From assembly GCF_010093535.1 (NCBI RefSeq), contig NW_022985172.1, positions 799,498 through 863,497 on the forward strand: a DNA stretch of 64,000 nt. The letters run 5' to 3'. The DNA is from Lindgomyces ingoldianus. Lineage: Eukaryota; Ascomycota; Dothideomycetes; Pleosporales; Lindgomycetaceae. Below the pieces are notes generated by a model. That model saw only the letters and a program-made list of their open reading frames with translations, did no database searches and was not told the origin of the DNA. Below are positions 23,024 to 34,486 of the stretch, one piece after another. Position 1 is the first letter of the stretch. The number at the start of each line of letters is the position of its first letter. The translations under genes were made by a program, and so were the position numbers.

Positions 23024-24874
23024 ATGGCTGATACTTCAGTAACGGCAGGCCACTTCAAGGTCTGCGGAAAAGAGTTCCCTCATGTCTCATGGTGGAATTT
23101 GAAAAACTTGAGGAACACATACCTCCTCCTATTCTTCGTCGTTTTGACATCCGTAAGTTTTGCACCATCGAGTGAGGATATCTGAGCCCAATTGACCATG
23201 TTATAGGCGACCAACGGCTACGATGGTTCCATGGTCAACGGTCTCCTCTCTTTGAAGCAGTTCAAGACCTGTAAGTGTAACATGGGAAACAGTGGCGAGC
23301 AGTCCACTAACGGGCTTAAAGATATGCACGACCCTTCCGGATCTATCAAAGGTCTCTTTTCTGGAATCATGTTCCTTGGTTCTCTGCTCGCTCTGCCGAT
23401 TACCCCTTACATTGCTGATGGCCTTGGCCGACGATGGGGTATCTGCATTGGTTCGACCGTCATGATCTTCGCTGTGGTTCTTCAGAGTGCCTCTGTTAAC
23501 TTCCAGATGTTTATTGCAGCCCGTTTCTTCCTAGGGTTCGGTGTTGCGATTGCCCATGGTTCGGCTCCTTTATTGATTACTGAGCTTTGCCACCCCCAGC
23601 ATCGTGCTATCTTTACAACTATAGTAAGTTTTGAATTAGAGTGCTCACTGATTTAGAAAACCCACGATTAATAAGATTCACAGTATAATACGACATGGTA
23701 CATTGGCTCCATTGTTGCCGCGTGGCTCACCTTCGGTACCAACCATATTGACTCGCAGTGGTCCTGGCGAATCCCTTCCATCATCCAGGCTTTCCCGTCT
23801 ATCCTTCAAATTTCCTGCGTGTGGTTCGTACCCGAGTCCCCCCGTTGGTATATTTCCAAAGGTCAGCCTGAAAAGGCACTCCAAGTTCTCGCCCACGTCC
23901 ATGCCGAAGATAATGCTGAGGATGAACTCGTGCAACTCGAGTACGAAGAAATCAAGGAAACTCTAGCCATTGAAAAAGAGGCTGAGAGCACTGGCTGGCT
24001 CGAGCTTTTCAAGACGAAAGGCAACCGCCACCGGCTCGCGATCTTGCTCTCTGCAGGCCTCTTCTCGCAATGGTCCGGTAACGGACTCGTCTCTTATTAC
24101 ATCACGGGAGTGCTTGACGGCATTGGAATTACAGATCCCAACACTCAACTCGTCATCAACGGCTGCTTGAACATTTGGAATTGTATTGTCGCCACAACCA
24201 TGTGTAAGAGTAATCTCGAGTCCATTAATGATAGAGCAGAACACTAATATTTGCCAGGTTTCTTTGTTGATAAGGTGGGCCGTCGTCCACTCTTCCTTAT
24301 CTCTACTGCGGGCATGATGATCTGCTTCGTAATTTGGACAATCTGCTCGGAACGCTACAATGCCACCAAGGTTCATGCGAACGGCAGCGCTGTGGTCGCC
24401 ATGATATACCTCTACTACACCTGCTACAACACGGCCTGGTCTGGCCTTTTGGTCGGCTACACCGTGGAAATTTTGCCTTTCGGTATCCGCGCTAAAGGGA
24501 TGTGCTATATGTTCGCTATGGTTGACGTTGCCCTCTTCTTCAACACATATGTCAACCCCATTGCACTCGACCATATTGGTTGGAAATATTACATAGTCTA
24601 CGTGAGTCTCCGACTACCTCCTGCTTTACCAAAATCATGAGCTAACCTATACTAGTGCATCTGGCTCTGCGCCGAACTGGTCTTCGTCTTTTTCTTCTAC
24701 ATCGAAACACGTAACACTCCTCTTGAGGAAATCGCTCGCCACTTCGATGGTGATGCTGCTTTGCTTGGTGGTGCTGCTGCGACGGAGAAGGGCCGCATCC
24801 TCGAGCAAGAGATTCATAAGAGGGAGAAACAGATTGCGACTACTGAGGTGCATGAGGACAAAGTGGGTCTCTAA
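23024..24874 (+). CDS. MFS sugar transporter, lactose-permease-like, 6 exons, 525 aa
   Basis: Exons: 23024-23152, 23207-23270, 23322-23623, 23684-24203, 24258-24601, 24656-24874. The five introns (51-60 nt) have consensus donors and branch motifs such as CACTAAC and CACTAAT. The start at 23024 is in ATC-ATG-GCT context. Family features: NGYDGSMVNGL in helix 1 (residues 46-56), ADGLGRRWG, ARFFLGFGVAIAHGSAPLLI, PESPRWYISKGQPEKAL, GLFSQWSGNGLVSYYI in helix 7, DKVGRRPLFL, EILPFGIRAKG and IETRNTPLEEI. This matches the fungal lactose/disaccharide permease branch of the sugar-porter family, proton-coupled, in the plasma membrane. The substrate (lactose, cellobiose or another disaccharide) cannot be decided. 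It lies in the same orientation as the first MFS gene; the FAD oxidase at 7,320 could act on an imported sugar, but that is speculative. Confidence 0.93.
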
Positions 24875-27800
24875 GCACTTAACTTACCTCCAAGGATGCG
24901 ACGGGAACTGAGTTGAGCGGGGAAGTGGAAGGGAGATATTTGATGTTTTGTTGAAGCTTCTCTTGTTGCTAGCTGTGAAGGAGAGTGTTCGTATCTATTA
25001 AATGATGTTTCCCTAGAAGAATCCGAATGCAAAGATGATGTTCTGTTCAAGGTTAGTCACACTCTCTGCGACTACATCTCCCCCTGCTTTCGTGTAGTGT
25101 TGTGCAACAATGCGCCCCCAACCACTAACCTGTACTGCAGACCTGGCAAATATTTCTGATTCCTGTACCTCAAAATCTACGAGGTCAATTTCCTTGTCAT
25201 GTTTTCTTTATTCGCTTGCCTTCTGTTAAGATTTCTCCAGCAGGGGTCTGAAGGTGTGGACGACCTGGGCAGGGATCTTTTCGAGCCGACGGGAACCCCA
25301 CAAGGAGGCCCACCCTGTCGATCCGCAAGCCTGAGATGAACCTTTTCGCTATTTCTGCGCTGCGCTACCCAATGCCATTACCATACCTCGCACAAGATTA
25401 CTACCTAATTGTCACCATTACTTTTTCCTGAACACCGAGTTTCGTGGCTATCAACGCAACACGATAGCGCCAAACAGGTCCCGTCCACAAAACGTACATT
25501 GTTCACCTAGCGTAGCTGCCAGGACCAGTCGGGCTCGGGATAGGGGGACAAGGATCCTTTCAGATGCGTAATATACTCGGTCCGCTCCGACCTTAGAAAT
25601 GATTACCCAATCCACCCATCTACCGGGATCAGAACTCAGTATATCTGAGGTGCATTAAGTATGCAGTGAATATTAAATTCAGAAGTATGCAGACAATGTC
25701 GAGGACTACATGCAGGTGGGTTGGTTGTTGCATGATTTGGAGAAGGAAAAAGGTGGGCAACTTGGGGAAATTCCACTCCGCCGATATGCAGGTTGCCGGC
25801 AGAATTTGGAGGGATGAGGAGAGAATACAATCAGGAGTGTCATTTCTTGCTTGCTTCTAATGAGGCTTTTACATACAACCGAATGTCAAATTTCTAATCT
25901 TGCCCACGACGAAACTGAAGACGGAATATGGCAGAGATTAACCTCTGCTGAATAATGTCTCTATTTCTTGCAAGAGGTTCAAGAGATCGAGTTCACCCTC
26001 GCGATTTACCTTGGCACGCAATGAATTGTTGCATAGGAAATGAATAATTTTGTACATGCTATTTAAGTCAAAGGCAAAAATGGAAAACCCTCTTGATAAC
26101 CCCGTTAATTATAGATCAACATACTCCCATCGTCTAATATTCTTACCATTTCAATCCTTCAAATATTTTCCAGCCCGCTCCGCCATACTCTCTGTTGTAT
26201 ATCCGAAATGTTGGTAGATATACTTTCCAGCCAACAAATGCCCATATCCCGTCATAGTCACATCTCAGTCCACCCACCGCCCCATCCAAGACTAACAGAC
26301 GGTTCGAATTACTATTACAGGGATATTCTTGATCCACGCCAATACTTCTTTTTAGTGTTAAAGCGGGAGTTCGTAGAACAACCGGCCAAGGGACCTTACG
26401 ACTCTCACTTTCACACCTCGGCGTTGCAACTCTTTCGTAGCATTGTCCTAGAAGCCCAACTCTGCACCTAACACACCATTTTCTTCTATCAGCACATATG
26501 CTCCATTCGCAACCCCACCTTTCACCAAGCACTTTGGGTTGTGACATCGCATGCCTACAGACAGAAATCATACTTGGCCCACCATTATATTTAATCGCAT
26601 AGATTCGCGCTCTGCCACTTCCTCACAATCTCTTTGCTAGATTTATAGCATATTTGGCATATATCCATACAGTGCAGCTAATCTTACGGGTTAGTGTATA
26701 GGCCCTTCTTCACCTGCGTCGATGGAATCGTGCGTTGCAACATGTATGGCGTTCTGCTACTGTAGTGAGTCCGTGTGGACTGCTGGTGCAGTGTAGAGAT
26801 AAGAAAACATGAAGAGTATTCTTGTAATAGGGGTTATGCTTCCCGGGTTACAGTCTAAGAGACCTTTGGTGGTAGGAGCCATATCCTGTTCGTGGATTCC
26901 ATTGTGGATATGGCGATCTTGATAGCCTCTCGCGCCAGAGGTTGGTGCGAGATCCGATGGTTGGAAATCTCGTAGTCTTTGTCGATGAAATTGATGGATA
27001 GTGTGAGATCCGCAGTACGACCATGAATGTAAGGATTTCAGAGACCAATTCTGAGATTGCTAGATTGTTCGCTTTGAAGGATGGTGTGAGGCCTTCTGGG
27101 AAAGATGTTGGCATCATGGACTCCCGTTTCTGTGGAAGCTTCTGTTCCATGCAATCTTTGAAAGTTCCTGCCAGATCCAGGTACTATTTTGTAGACGCCT
27201 CAAGGAGTTGATTCCACCTTTTGACGTACGCATCGCCAAGTTTTAGGGGATTCATATAACTTCTTGGTTTTATCGGGTATGATGAATTTCTCTCTAAGGT
27301 CACATCCGTACGCCTTCTTCATTTCGACCACGTTGTTTTTCCCTAGTAGTATGCCTTGTGCAACCACCTTCCCAGAAACCGCAAAATTAGCCCTAATAAT
27401 ACTGTGAACATTAATAAAATAGCGGCTTCTAGTGTTCCCATTCTCTCCTCTTTTCAAGTGTAGCGACGATGGCGTCCAAATCGGTCATACCTTCCTCAAT
27501 GTCAATGACTTCTTAGCTATAGGCTTCTATATTCCCGCTCAGTTTTTCGGCGTTTCTGAGATCAACAAACCCGCCTCAAGTGATTTGATTATTATCATAA
27601 ACAACCGTCCCATTCACTCGTTTCAAGTGGCCGGAATAGCTAAACATAACATGCTAACCCTTTTTGCAAACACCCATCGCCAACAATATACCAACTACGA
27701 TTATCTACGGAGGGGTATCCAAGCAGGTTAAATGTCGAGGAGATGTTTTCGAAGCCGTGGCAAGTGCAACTGCGTTCGTGATGCCTTGGCCCAAGGGACT

Positions 27801-28980
27801 AGTAGTGAGCTTATTGCTCTCGTGTTCAGTTTCGGGTGCCTGGGACAGAGCGAATCGGGACGCTGAGAATGATAAGGGAGGAGCTCTTTCCAGGTCATAG
27901 GATCGTAGCTGAAAAGGGGAAGATTCGTGTATTGGAAGAGACCTGCGTTTCCAAGACTATAGGAGAGATGTGAGGGAATAGAGGGAGGGGGCAGAGAGAT
28001 CATTAGAAGGGACGAATCAATCCTGGTTGGAGAAGTCTAGTTAGTGTGGATCATATTTGATACCGCATTTCCAGAACTCAACACTGATGTTAGCCATCCC
28101 AATAGCGGAGCCTGGGTGCCCTGGGTTCGAACCATCGAGACTCTGTCCCCCCAGCCTTTCAAAGGCTTTGGTCGTGGTATATGGCAGCGTTATGTACCGC
28201 CCACTTCTAAATATCACGGTACGTGCCTTAGTTGGAGTTAATCTGTTACACGTGTCGTCCTAATTAGGGAGAGCGTTAAGAACAATAGGTGAGAATTTCC
28301 TCTATGCGGAAAAAGGGGGTAATGAGGGCGAAGAGATAACAAAACCAAATTCCGTACCCAGGCCGAATTGCCCACAAAGATCTGCCATTAGCCCCGCAAC
28401 ACACTTTGCCTATCGTCTTGGCTTGTCTTCACCGGAGTGGATGGTTTGGTTTCTTTATTCAAGATATCATTGGGTCATTGCCTCGTCATATGCCGTAAAG
28501 CCACTAACATGCCATTCTAGGATGAAGAAATCTATCTACATAGTCCAAAGTCTAAGAGATAACAGGAGATGAAAGAACCGCTCAAACTTGAAGTGAGTGG
28601 TATTAAGGAAGCAAGACGAAGAGAAGATGTATTCTACAATCGACGACTCGTAAAGCTCTTCGGAGCCACAAGTATGAGAGATATTCCGGATTACAACTTT
28701 GGGAATGACATTAGAACAATGGGTCAATGAGATCCATCCCCGCCAGTACGGAGAGGGTCAAACGCGCGGCTAGGTCTAATGTTGGGTGCTTTCGATTTCT
28801 GGTCTCGGTCCGACGTCCAGGATGTAATTCCGCAACAACCCTTTGGTTTCTTGAGGGAGCGAGGAGCAGCATTCTTAACAGTTCGTAGTACTAATGGTAG
28901 TTACAGTGAACTACGGATCACGTGTGAAGGCTGTACGTAGTGGATTTGGGTACTGTAGAGTACGTAGGAGATACCAAATT
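24875..28980. other. Gene-poor transition zone with decayed ORFs
   Basis: No intact gene is supportable in these 4.1 kb. One broken coding remnant at 26,848-27,441 (minus) is listed separately. A 142-codon, Cys-containing minus frame (26,143-26,571) has no signal peptide and no recognised family. A short plus-strand segment near 28,060-28,200 weakly resembles the end of a metallo-beta-lactamase-fold protein. Composition remains balanced up to about 28,980, where it falls sharply. Confidence 0.4.
26848..27441 (-). pseudogene. Decayed gene with N-terminal membrane anchor
   Basis: Minus-strand reading from an ATG at 27441 gives MGTLEAAILLMFTVLLGLIL, a clear membrane helix followed by basic residues (RFLGRWLHKAYY), then a TAG. 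The next frame continues protein-like (KAYGCDLREKFIIPDKTKK), stops, and a third frame continues from about 27,225 with LDLAGTFKDCMEQKLPQKRE and SFKANNLAISELVSEIL to about 26,990. The pattern (three frames in order on one strand, each plausibly coding) suggests frameshift and stop decay of one gene. No intron with consensus ends explains the frame changes. The family is not recognised; no haem-binding or other catalytic motif is visible. Confidence 0.35.
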
Positions 28981-30060
28981 GTGTACGGGTACTACGTCTA
29001 TATATTTAGTGTTAAATAAGGTTAAACCTTAGCTTTGTTAAGGTTAATCGCTAGGGAGTAGAATGCCTTATCTTCCTCGGTATTGTAATAGCCTTTTAGC
29101 GCAGTGTAACAGTGGCTCTAGAGGTGTAACAAGCAGAGTTTCCTACTTACTATTAAACCTGTTATACTTTACTATTTTGTTAGCTATTGGTATCCTTGTA
29201 GAGAGCATGATTGTAAGAAAAGTGATGTATTATAGACTAAGAGTCTAAGAGGCTAAGGAGTTTATATAGTGTGTGAAAATAATACGCCTATAGGTGAGTA
29301 TCCAGCCTACTATAGAGCTCTTAGAATTACACTATTGTTAAGCAATAAGGGAATATTTTGCTCAGCGTAGTTCCTAGCGCTTTACTACCTCTTGGGCGTC
29401 TAGCAGCAGCAGCTAAGAGAAGGCGCATTTTACAACTTGTTACTTTGCTGCCTCTATAAAGTTTGCCTAAGCTTCTACAATACCTAGATTATTAACGTAT
29501 TTGTTGCACAAAGAAGCCCTATTCGTTTACCTTTCACACTTATATCCTATGAGTATTTAGAGAAAAACTTAAAGAAAAACTTTGCTATTATAGAGATTAA
29601 ACTTAATATCAACTAGAAGTATGTCTATTACAGAGTTCTTAACAATTAAGCTAGCTTTTAAGCTAGCTTAATAGGCTTAATATATAAGCAAGCAAGCAAC
29701 GCAAGCTAAGAGAGTAAATTAGAACAAGCAATTAAGCTAAAAAAAAACTCTAGCTTATTAAACTTAGCTTATAAAAGGTATCTATAAAGCAATATAGCTT
29801 TTTTATATTCTAAATTTTTTTTTTTTTAAATTTCTTAGTATTTTAAAAAGATGCTAAGCATCTTATGTAACTTTAGTAATAGTAACTTTTTATTTGCTTA
29901 TAACTACTTTACTTTTAAACTACCATTTTTTTAAACTTTCTACTATAAGTAATAATAGCCTATTATAGATTAAAACCTTTAAAATACTTATAAGCAGTGT
30001 GTTTAGCTAGTAGAGTTGTAAGACTCTAGTGTTAACATTTCTTTAAGTAAAGCACTAATG
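28981..30060. other. Left edge of AT-rich block, unclassified repeat remnant
   Basis: Composition changes from balanced to strongly AT-rich within about 100 bp near 28,980. The sequence shows RIP-like depletion of CA/TG and excess of TA. There are palindromic runs such as TTAAGCTAGC around 29,645-29,675. It ends exactly where the 290-bp gypsy LTR begins at 30,061. I could not assign it to an element family. Confidence 0.5.
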
Positions 30061-30350
30061 TGTAACGATTCTCATGAATCGTTCCATCTCAGGTCGCTTA
30101 GAACCTATCCGAAGGGTCCCTTTATTAGCCCTGACCATGACTTAACCCTGTTCCCCGCAGTTACCCCTATTCTCTTATGTATTTAGTTGCACTTCTCTCC
30201 TTAGCTAGCTTAGTAGTTTTCTAATATCCTTTGTACAAGGCCTATAGGTGTTAATAGCAATTCCTAGGTTCTAAGTCCCTACGCACTTCTATATGCCTTT
30301 AAGTAGATTTCTACTGCATTTAGACCTATTATTTTGCCTATGCTATTACA
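30061..30350 (+). repeat. Gypsy LTR (copy 2, 5')
   Basis: 290 bp with TG...CA ends. Just inside the 5' end there is a hairpin, AACGATTC-TCAT-GAATCGTT, which is kept in recognisable form in all four copies. Confidence 0.85.
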
Positions 30351-30388
30351 TTATATTAAAAAACTTACTTTTACTAGTAATAGCCTTA

Positions 30389-32250
30389 ACGTACTTCATG
30401 GGCGAGTTGCTTACACACCTAAGTTGCTTACTTTTGCTAAGACCCCACCCTAACAAACTCTATTATAGCCTATAACAACCCGCTCTAGCACTATATAGTA
30501 CAGTACAGCCTAGAATATTATTTAGATACTACTTTTACTTCTTACTTACACATTTGCGCGTTATGCCTAGTCTAATTACACTATCTGCAGCGCCTTTAGA
30601 ATAGCTTACCTACTTTAGCTTACACCTGCTTCTTTGCCTTCTTTCTATTACTGCGCGCTCTAAACTCTTTTAGAGCTGTTAAGTATAGGCTTTTTTAAAT
30701 TATTAAGGTTTTTTCTACTTTAATTTACTTTTTTTATGTAATTTATATTATATAGCAGCCTTATTAGCTACTTAAAGCTTAGTAATTTCTTATTACACTA
30801 ACACTAGCTTATGTGTAATTATTACTGCCTTTTTTAAAACTTTTTTAAATACTTTAACTATAAAAGTTAGTAAACTATTTATATACTTTTAAATTTTTAT
30901 TTTTATAAGCATTAATTATAACTTAAGTTTTAAAGTATTACTTAGAGTTTACAACTACTAAAGCTTATTATATATAAGTAGTAGTAGTAATAGAGTGTGT
31001 AACTTTATATTAAGGCCTATTATAACTTATTATAAGTTAAAAGAAACTAATCTAGCACTTTAAAACTTTTTTTAGATATTACTAAAAATAATTATAGCAT
31101 TATAGGCTACTTTAAAGCATAGTAAAAACTTTATTTTTATAATATAAGTAATTTAGTTATATATAAAGTTTTTAGCTTAGCGCTTATATGCTTTTTTTAA
31201 AGAAGTAAAACAATCTATATTAAGTAGCTATAAAAAGTATAATAAGTAAAAATGTATATAAATAGTAATAATTTTATTATTTTTATAGTATTACTAAAAA
31301 TAAAGTAAGTTATAGCTTTTATAGCTGTTAATAACTAGCAGACAGTAGCTGCTAATAGTACACTTTTTTATATGCGCATTAAAGTGCTTTAACTAGTCTA
31401 AACTAAGCTAATTAGTAGTTTAGCTATGCTTAAAAATTATAATAACTTAATTTTAAAGTAAATTTTTTTTATACTAGTTTAAAAAGTAGTTACTACTTAA
31501 AAAGATAATAAAAAGTAGAATAGCCTACTTTTTAGCATTAATGCTCTAGATAGCTGTTGTCTACTTCTAGTTACCTAGCTAGACTACTTTTAGCTATCTT
31601 TATCTCTCTAAACTTATAATAACTACTCTAGTAAATATCTAGCCTATTATAAACTTTATCTTATTAAAGTTATATATGTTATTATTTTAGATGCTATACT
31701 TAGCTTTAATATTCTTTATAAAGTTAAACTAGCTTTAAATTACTATAAAAGTTTTATAAAAAGCTTTTTTATAGTTATACTTATACTTAAACTTTACTTT
31801 AAGCTTTAAGTAACACTTAATAAATATATTAGGCTAGTTTATGCTAATATAGCCTATATTATACTTAGTGTGTAAAAAATTAGCTATATTAGCTATAGCT
31901 GCTAGCTAGGGGGGAAATCCTTATATATCTAGCTTAAGTATGTGCTAAATAATTACTTGCTTCTTATTATTATCTAGCTTTTATAAGTTAGCTATATAAT
32001 TAGCTTAAAAAGGTTGTCTAGTGCATTAGTTACTTATTATCTTTTAAAAAACCTTATAGATAGCTGCAGTGTGTTACTTAAAAAGTGTTATATTTTATTT
32101 AAAAGCTTAAAGTATAAGCTGTATCTAATGTTCCTTTAACATGTTTAAGTAGTATTATTAGAAATACATTAGTGTAGAAAAAGTAGTGTAGTAGGGTCTT
32201 AGCAAAAGTAAGTAACTTAGGTGTGTAAGCAACTTGCCTATGAAGTACGT
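30389..32250 (-). mobile_element. Fot1/pogo-like DNA transposon T1, RIP-inactivated, 1,862 bp
   Basis: It is bounded by imperfect inverted repeats of about 58 bp beginning ACGTACTTCATRGGCRAGTT and flanked on both sides by TA. The uninterrupted site is visible in gypsy copy 3 (TA at 56,989-56,990) and in gypsy copy 1. About 1.9 kb is the usual Fot1 length. The transposase lies on the minus strand: the right-hand part matches the first half of the T2 derivative, whose plus strand translates (with stops) as a Fot1-type transposase segment. All frames are broken, so the copy is dead. Confidence 0.85.
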
Positions 32251-33862
32251 TATTAATAATATTATATTAATTATTTATTTAACTATATTTAACTTTAAAA
32301 AGAGTTTAATTTAGTTTAAGTTATAGTTTTTATACACTATTATATTAAATTATTTAGTTATTATAAATAAAAATTTAAAAACTTTTTATTAACTAAAGCT
32401 TTTAAGTTTAAAACTTTTTATCTTTTATAATTAAAATTACTTTTAAAAAAGTTATAAAAAGTATGCTAAAGTAAAAACCTAAAGACTACTAATAACTTAT
32501 TAGAATTAAAGATAACTACTAATGCCTAACTCTTAACTACTTTTAAACCTTAGTATAAAGCTTGTAACATGCTCTAGCTACAGCTAAGGCAAGATGCCTA
32601 CTACTAGAGCTAAATAACTACTAACTTTAATAGCTAAAAACCTACTAGATTTAAAGTTAAACTTTAGTAATATAGCTTTTAAAAACTAAGTTACTTAATT
32701 AAGAGTATAAATTAAATAGCTAACTAAATTAAAAACTATTAGTTCTAATTAACTTTTACTAACTACTAAATTACTTTTAATAATGCCTTAAATTACTTTT
32801 ACTACACTAATAGTAAAAGACTTTTTAGGCACTTTTAAGCTTTTTTAAAGCTACTTTACTAAACATATGCTTAAAATTAAGAACTTTATAAATAGCAAAA
32901 AACTAATGTTTAAATAATAGTAAGTCTTTATTATAAATAAACTTAACATTAATTTAGATTATTATTAGAGTAAGTGTGCACACATAGCGTTAGTATATAG
33001 ACACACTGCTAGTATTATAAAGAAATACTTAGATCCTAGATACCTAGCTAAATTAAATAACTTTTAGTTTAAAAATATAAAAAAAATAATTAAGCTTTTA
33101 TAAACTTATTTTATTACTAGTAATAAAAAAATAAAGGTGTAATAAGCTTTTTAAACTTTGAAAATAAGTATAAAAAAACGTGTTTTTAGCCTTTAAAGCT
33201 TACTTTATTAGTACTACTATTAAAGAGTTTATATTAGGGTTAGAATAGTTTTTTTACTTATAAAAAAATACTACTTAGCTTAAAAGTACTAAACTTAGGT
33301 TTTAAACACACTTAAAAGAGCTGTTTTTAGATAATAGTAGCCTACTTAATAGCTTATAATATAAAAAAAAGAAACACTTTTACTATTTTAAAGTAAACTA
33401 TTAACTATACTTAATATTTTAATGTTAAACCTAGTATAAATTAATTTTAAAAAGTTTCTAGTAATACATCTAAGGCAGTATACTATTCTAGTGCACTCTA
33501 ACCTACACCTATGTTAGTACTCTAGTCCACCTCTGTTACCTATAGACAACCTAGCTAGACACTTTCCTCTAATAAACAAGTAACTTCTAGTAACTATTAT
33601 AATTATTGTAAACTAAAATATTTTACTAATAATTATCTTATCTCTAGAGTATAGGAAATTAAGGTAAAGTAATAAAAATATAAAATTTTTTTATAAATGT
33701 AAATAATTATAAGTTAGATCTTTTTTAAATAAGAAATAAAAATGCCTAGAAAAACTTTTTATTTTAAGCTTAAATAAGTATAATCTAGTAAATATTAACT
33801 TATTACACTTATTTAAAGGAAAACATTTTTAAGTTTTTACTATTTTATACTTAAAAGGTATT

Positions 33863-34196
33863 TGTCTAAATAGCAGTATTTAGATACGCGGTTAGGCGTT
33901 AGGCGACATAGTCTTGTGTCACAGTTGTACGCACAGACAGATAAATACCCCTTTCCTTTGCACAGACTTAGAATAAGAGGAATTAACACTAGTTACCTGC
34001 AACCCCCCCCTGCGCGATGTGTACACTGTGTAAACCTCTTTGCTTTGCATAGCTAGCATAAAGCCTATTTAACACTAATTAGTAGTTTAAATGCTGTAAG
34101 ACAGAAAGCTCTTCTTATACCTTTCTGTTTAAAAGATTATATATAAAAGAAATTCTTTTCTTTACTAATTTAACTATAAATTAGTAAGAGTAAAGA
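33863..34196 (+). mobile_element. Ty1/copia element, copy 2: 5' LTR and start of internal region
   Basis: The LTR is 33863-34074 (212 bp, TGTCTAAATAG...TATTTAACA), followed by the internal leader. It is interrupted at 34,196 by gypsy copy 1 and resumes at 54,844-55,468, where copia copy 3 interrupts it again. It is itself inserted in gypsy copy 2 after GTATT; the matching uninterrupted sequence is in gypsy copy 3 near 60,230. Confidence 0.8.
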
Positions 34197-34486
34197 TGTA
34201 ACAGCGCAGGCAAGACAATGGGTCCAAATGCGGTGGGAATCCACTCAGAGGCATATGGGAGTGCGTGGGGACTCTGAACCTAGGAATGCCATTAACACCT
34301 ATAGGCCTAGTACAAAAAGATATTAGAAAACTACTAAGCTAGCTACAGGGGCAAGGTGCGACTAAATATATAAGGGAATAAGAGTAACTGCAGGGGACTA
34401 GGTTAAGTTATAGTTAGGGCTAATACAGGAACCCTTTAGATAGGATCTAAGCAACCTAAGATAGAATAATTTGTAGAATTATTACA
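34197..34486 (-). repeat. Gypsy LTR (copy 1, 3')
   Basis: 290 bp, next to the polypurine tract visible on plus as ACTCCCCCCTTT. It starts directly after the AAAGA TSD. Confidence 0.85.

Larger units (their letters stand above)
30061..33862 (+). mobile_element. Ty3/gypsy element, copy 2: 5' LTR and gag-side internal region
   Basis: The 5' LTR is 30061-30350 (290 bp, TGTAACGATTC...CTATTACA). The other three LTRs of this family in the window are also exactly 290 bp. The internal sequence runs from 30,351 and matches gypsy copy 3 (56,953 onward) and the reverse complement of gypsy copy 1. It is interrupted by a Fot1-like element at 30,389-32,250 and ends at 33,862, where copia copy 2 is inserted after GTATT. 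Only the gag-side part is present, and every frame is full of TAA/TAG from RIP. The missing 3' part is presumably right of the window. Coding strand is inferred from the RT of copy 3. Confidence 0.8.

Noticed and set aside
7320..24874. Secondary-metabolite biosynthetic cluster
   Set aside because: An FAD oxidase, a Zn2Cys6 factor and transporters occur, but there is no polyketide synthase, NRPS, terpene synthase or other core enzyme, and gaps of 1-3 kb separate the genes.
28120..28140. GGTTCGAACC motif resembling a tRNA T-loop
   Set aside because: The bases on either side do not form a T-stem, and no acceptor or anticodon arm can be drawn around it.
28060..28200. Plus-strand segment (HPNSGAWVPWVRTIETLSPQ) like the end of a metallo-beta-lactamase-fold protein
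   Set aside because: No His/Asp metal-binding motif is present and the expected PGHG is not in frame; too short to support.
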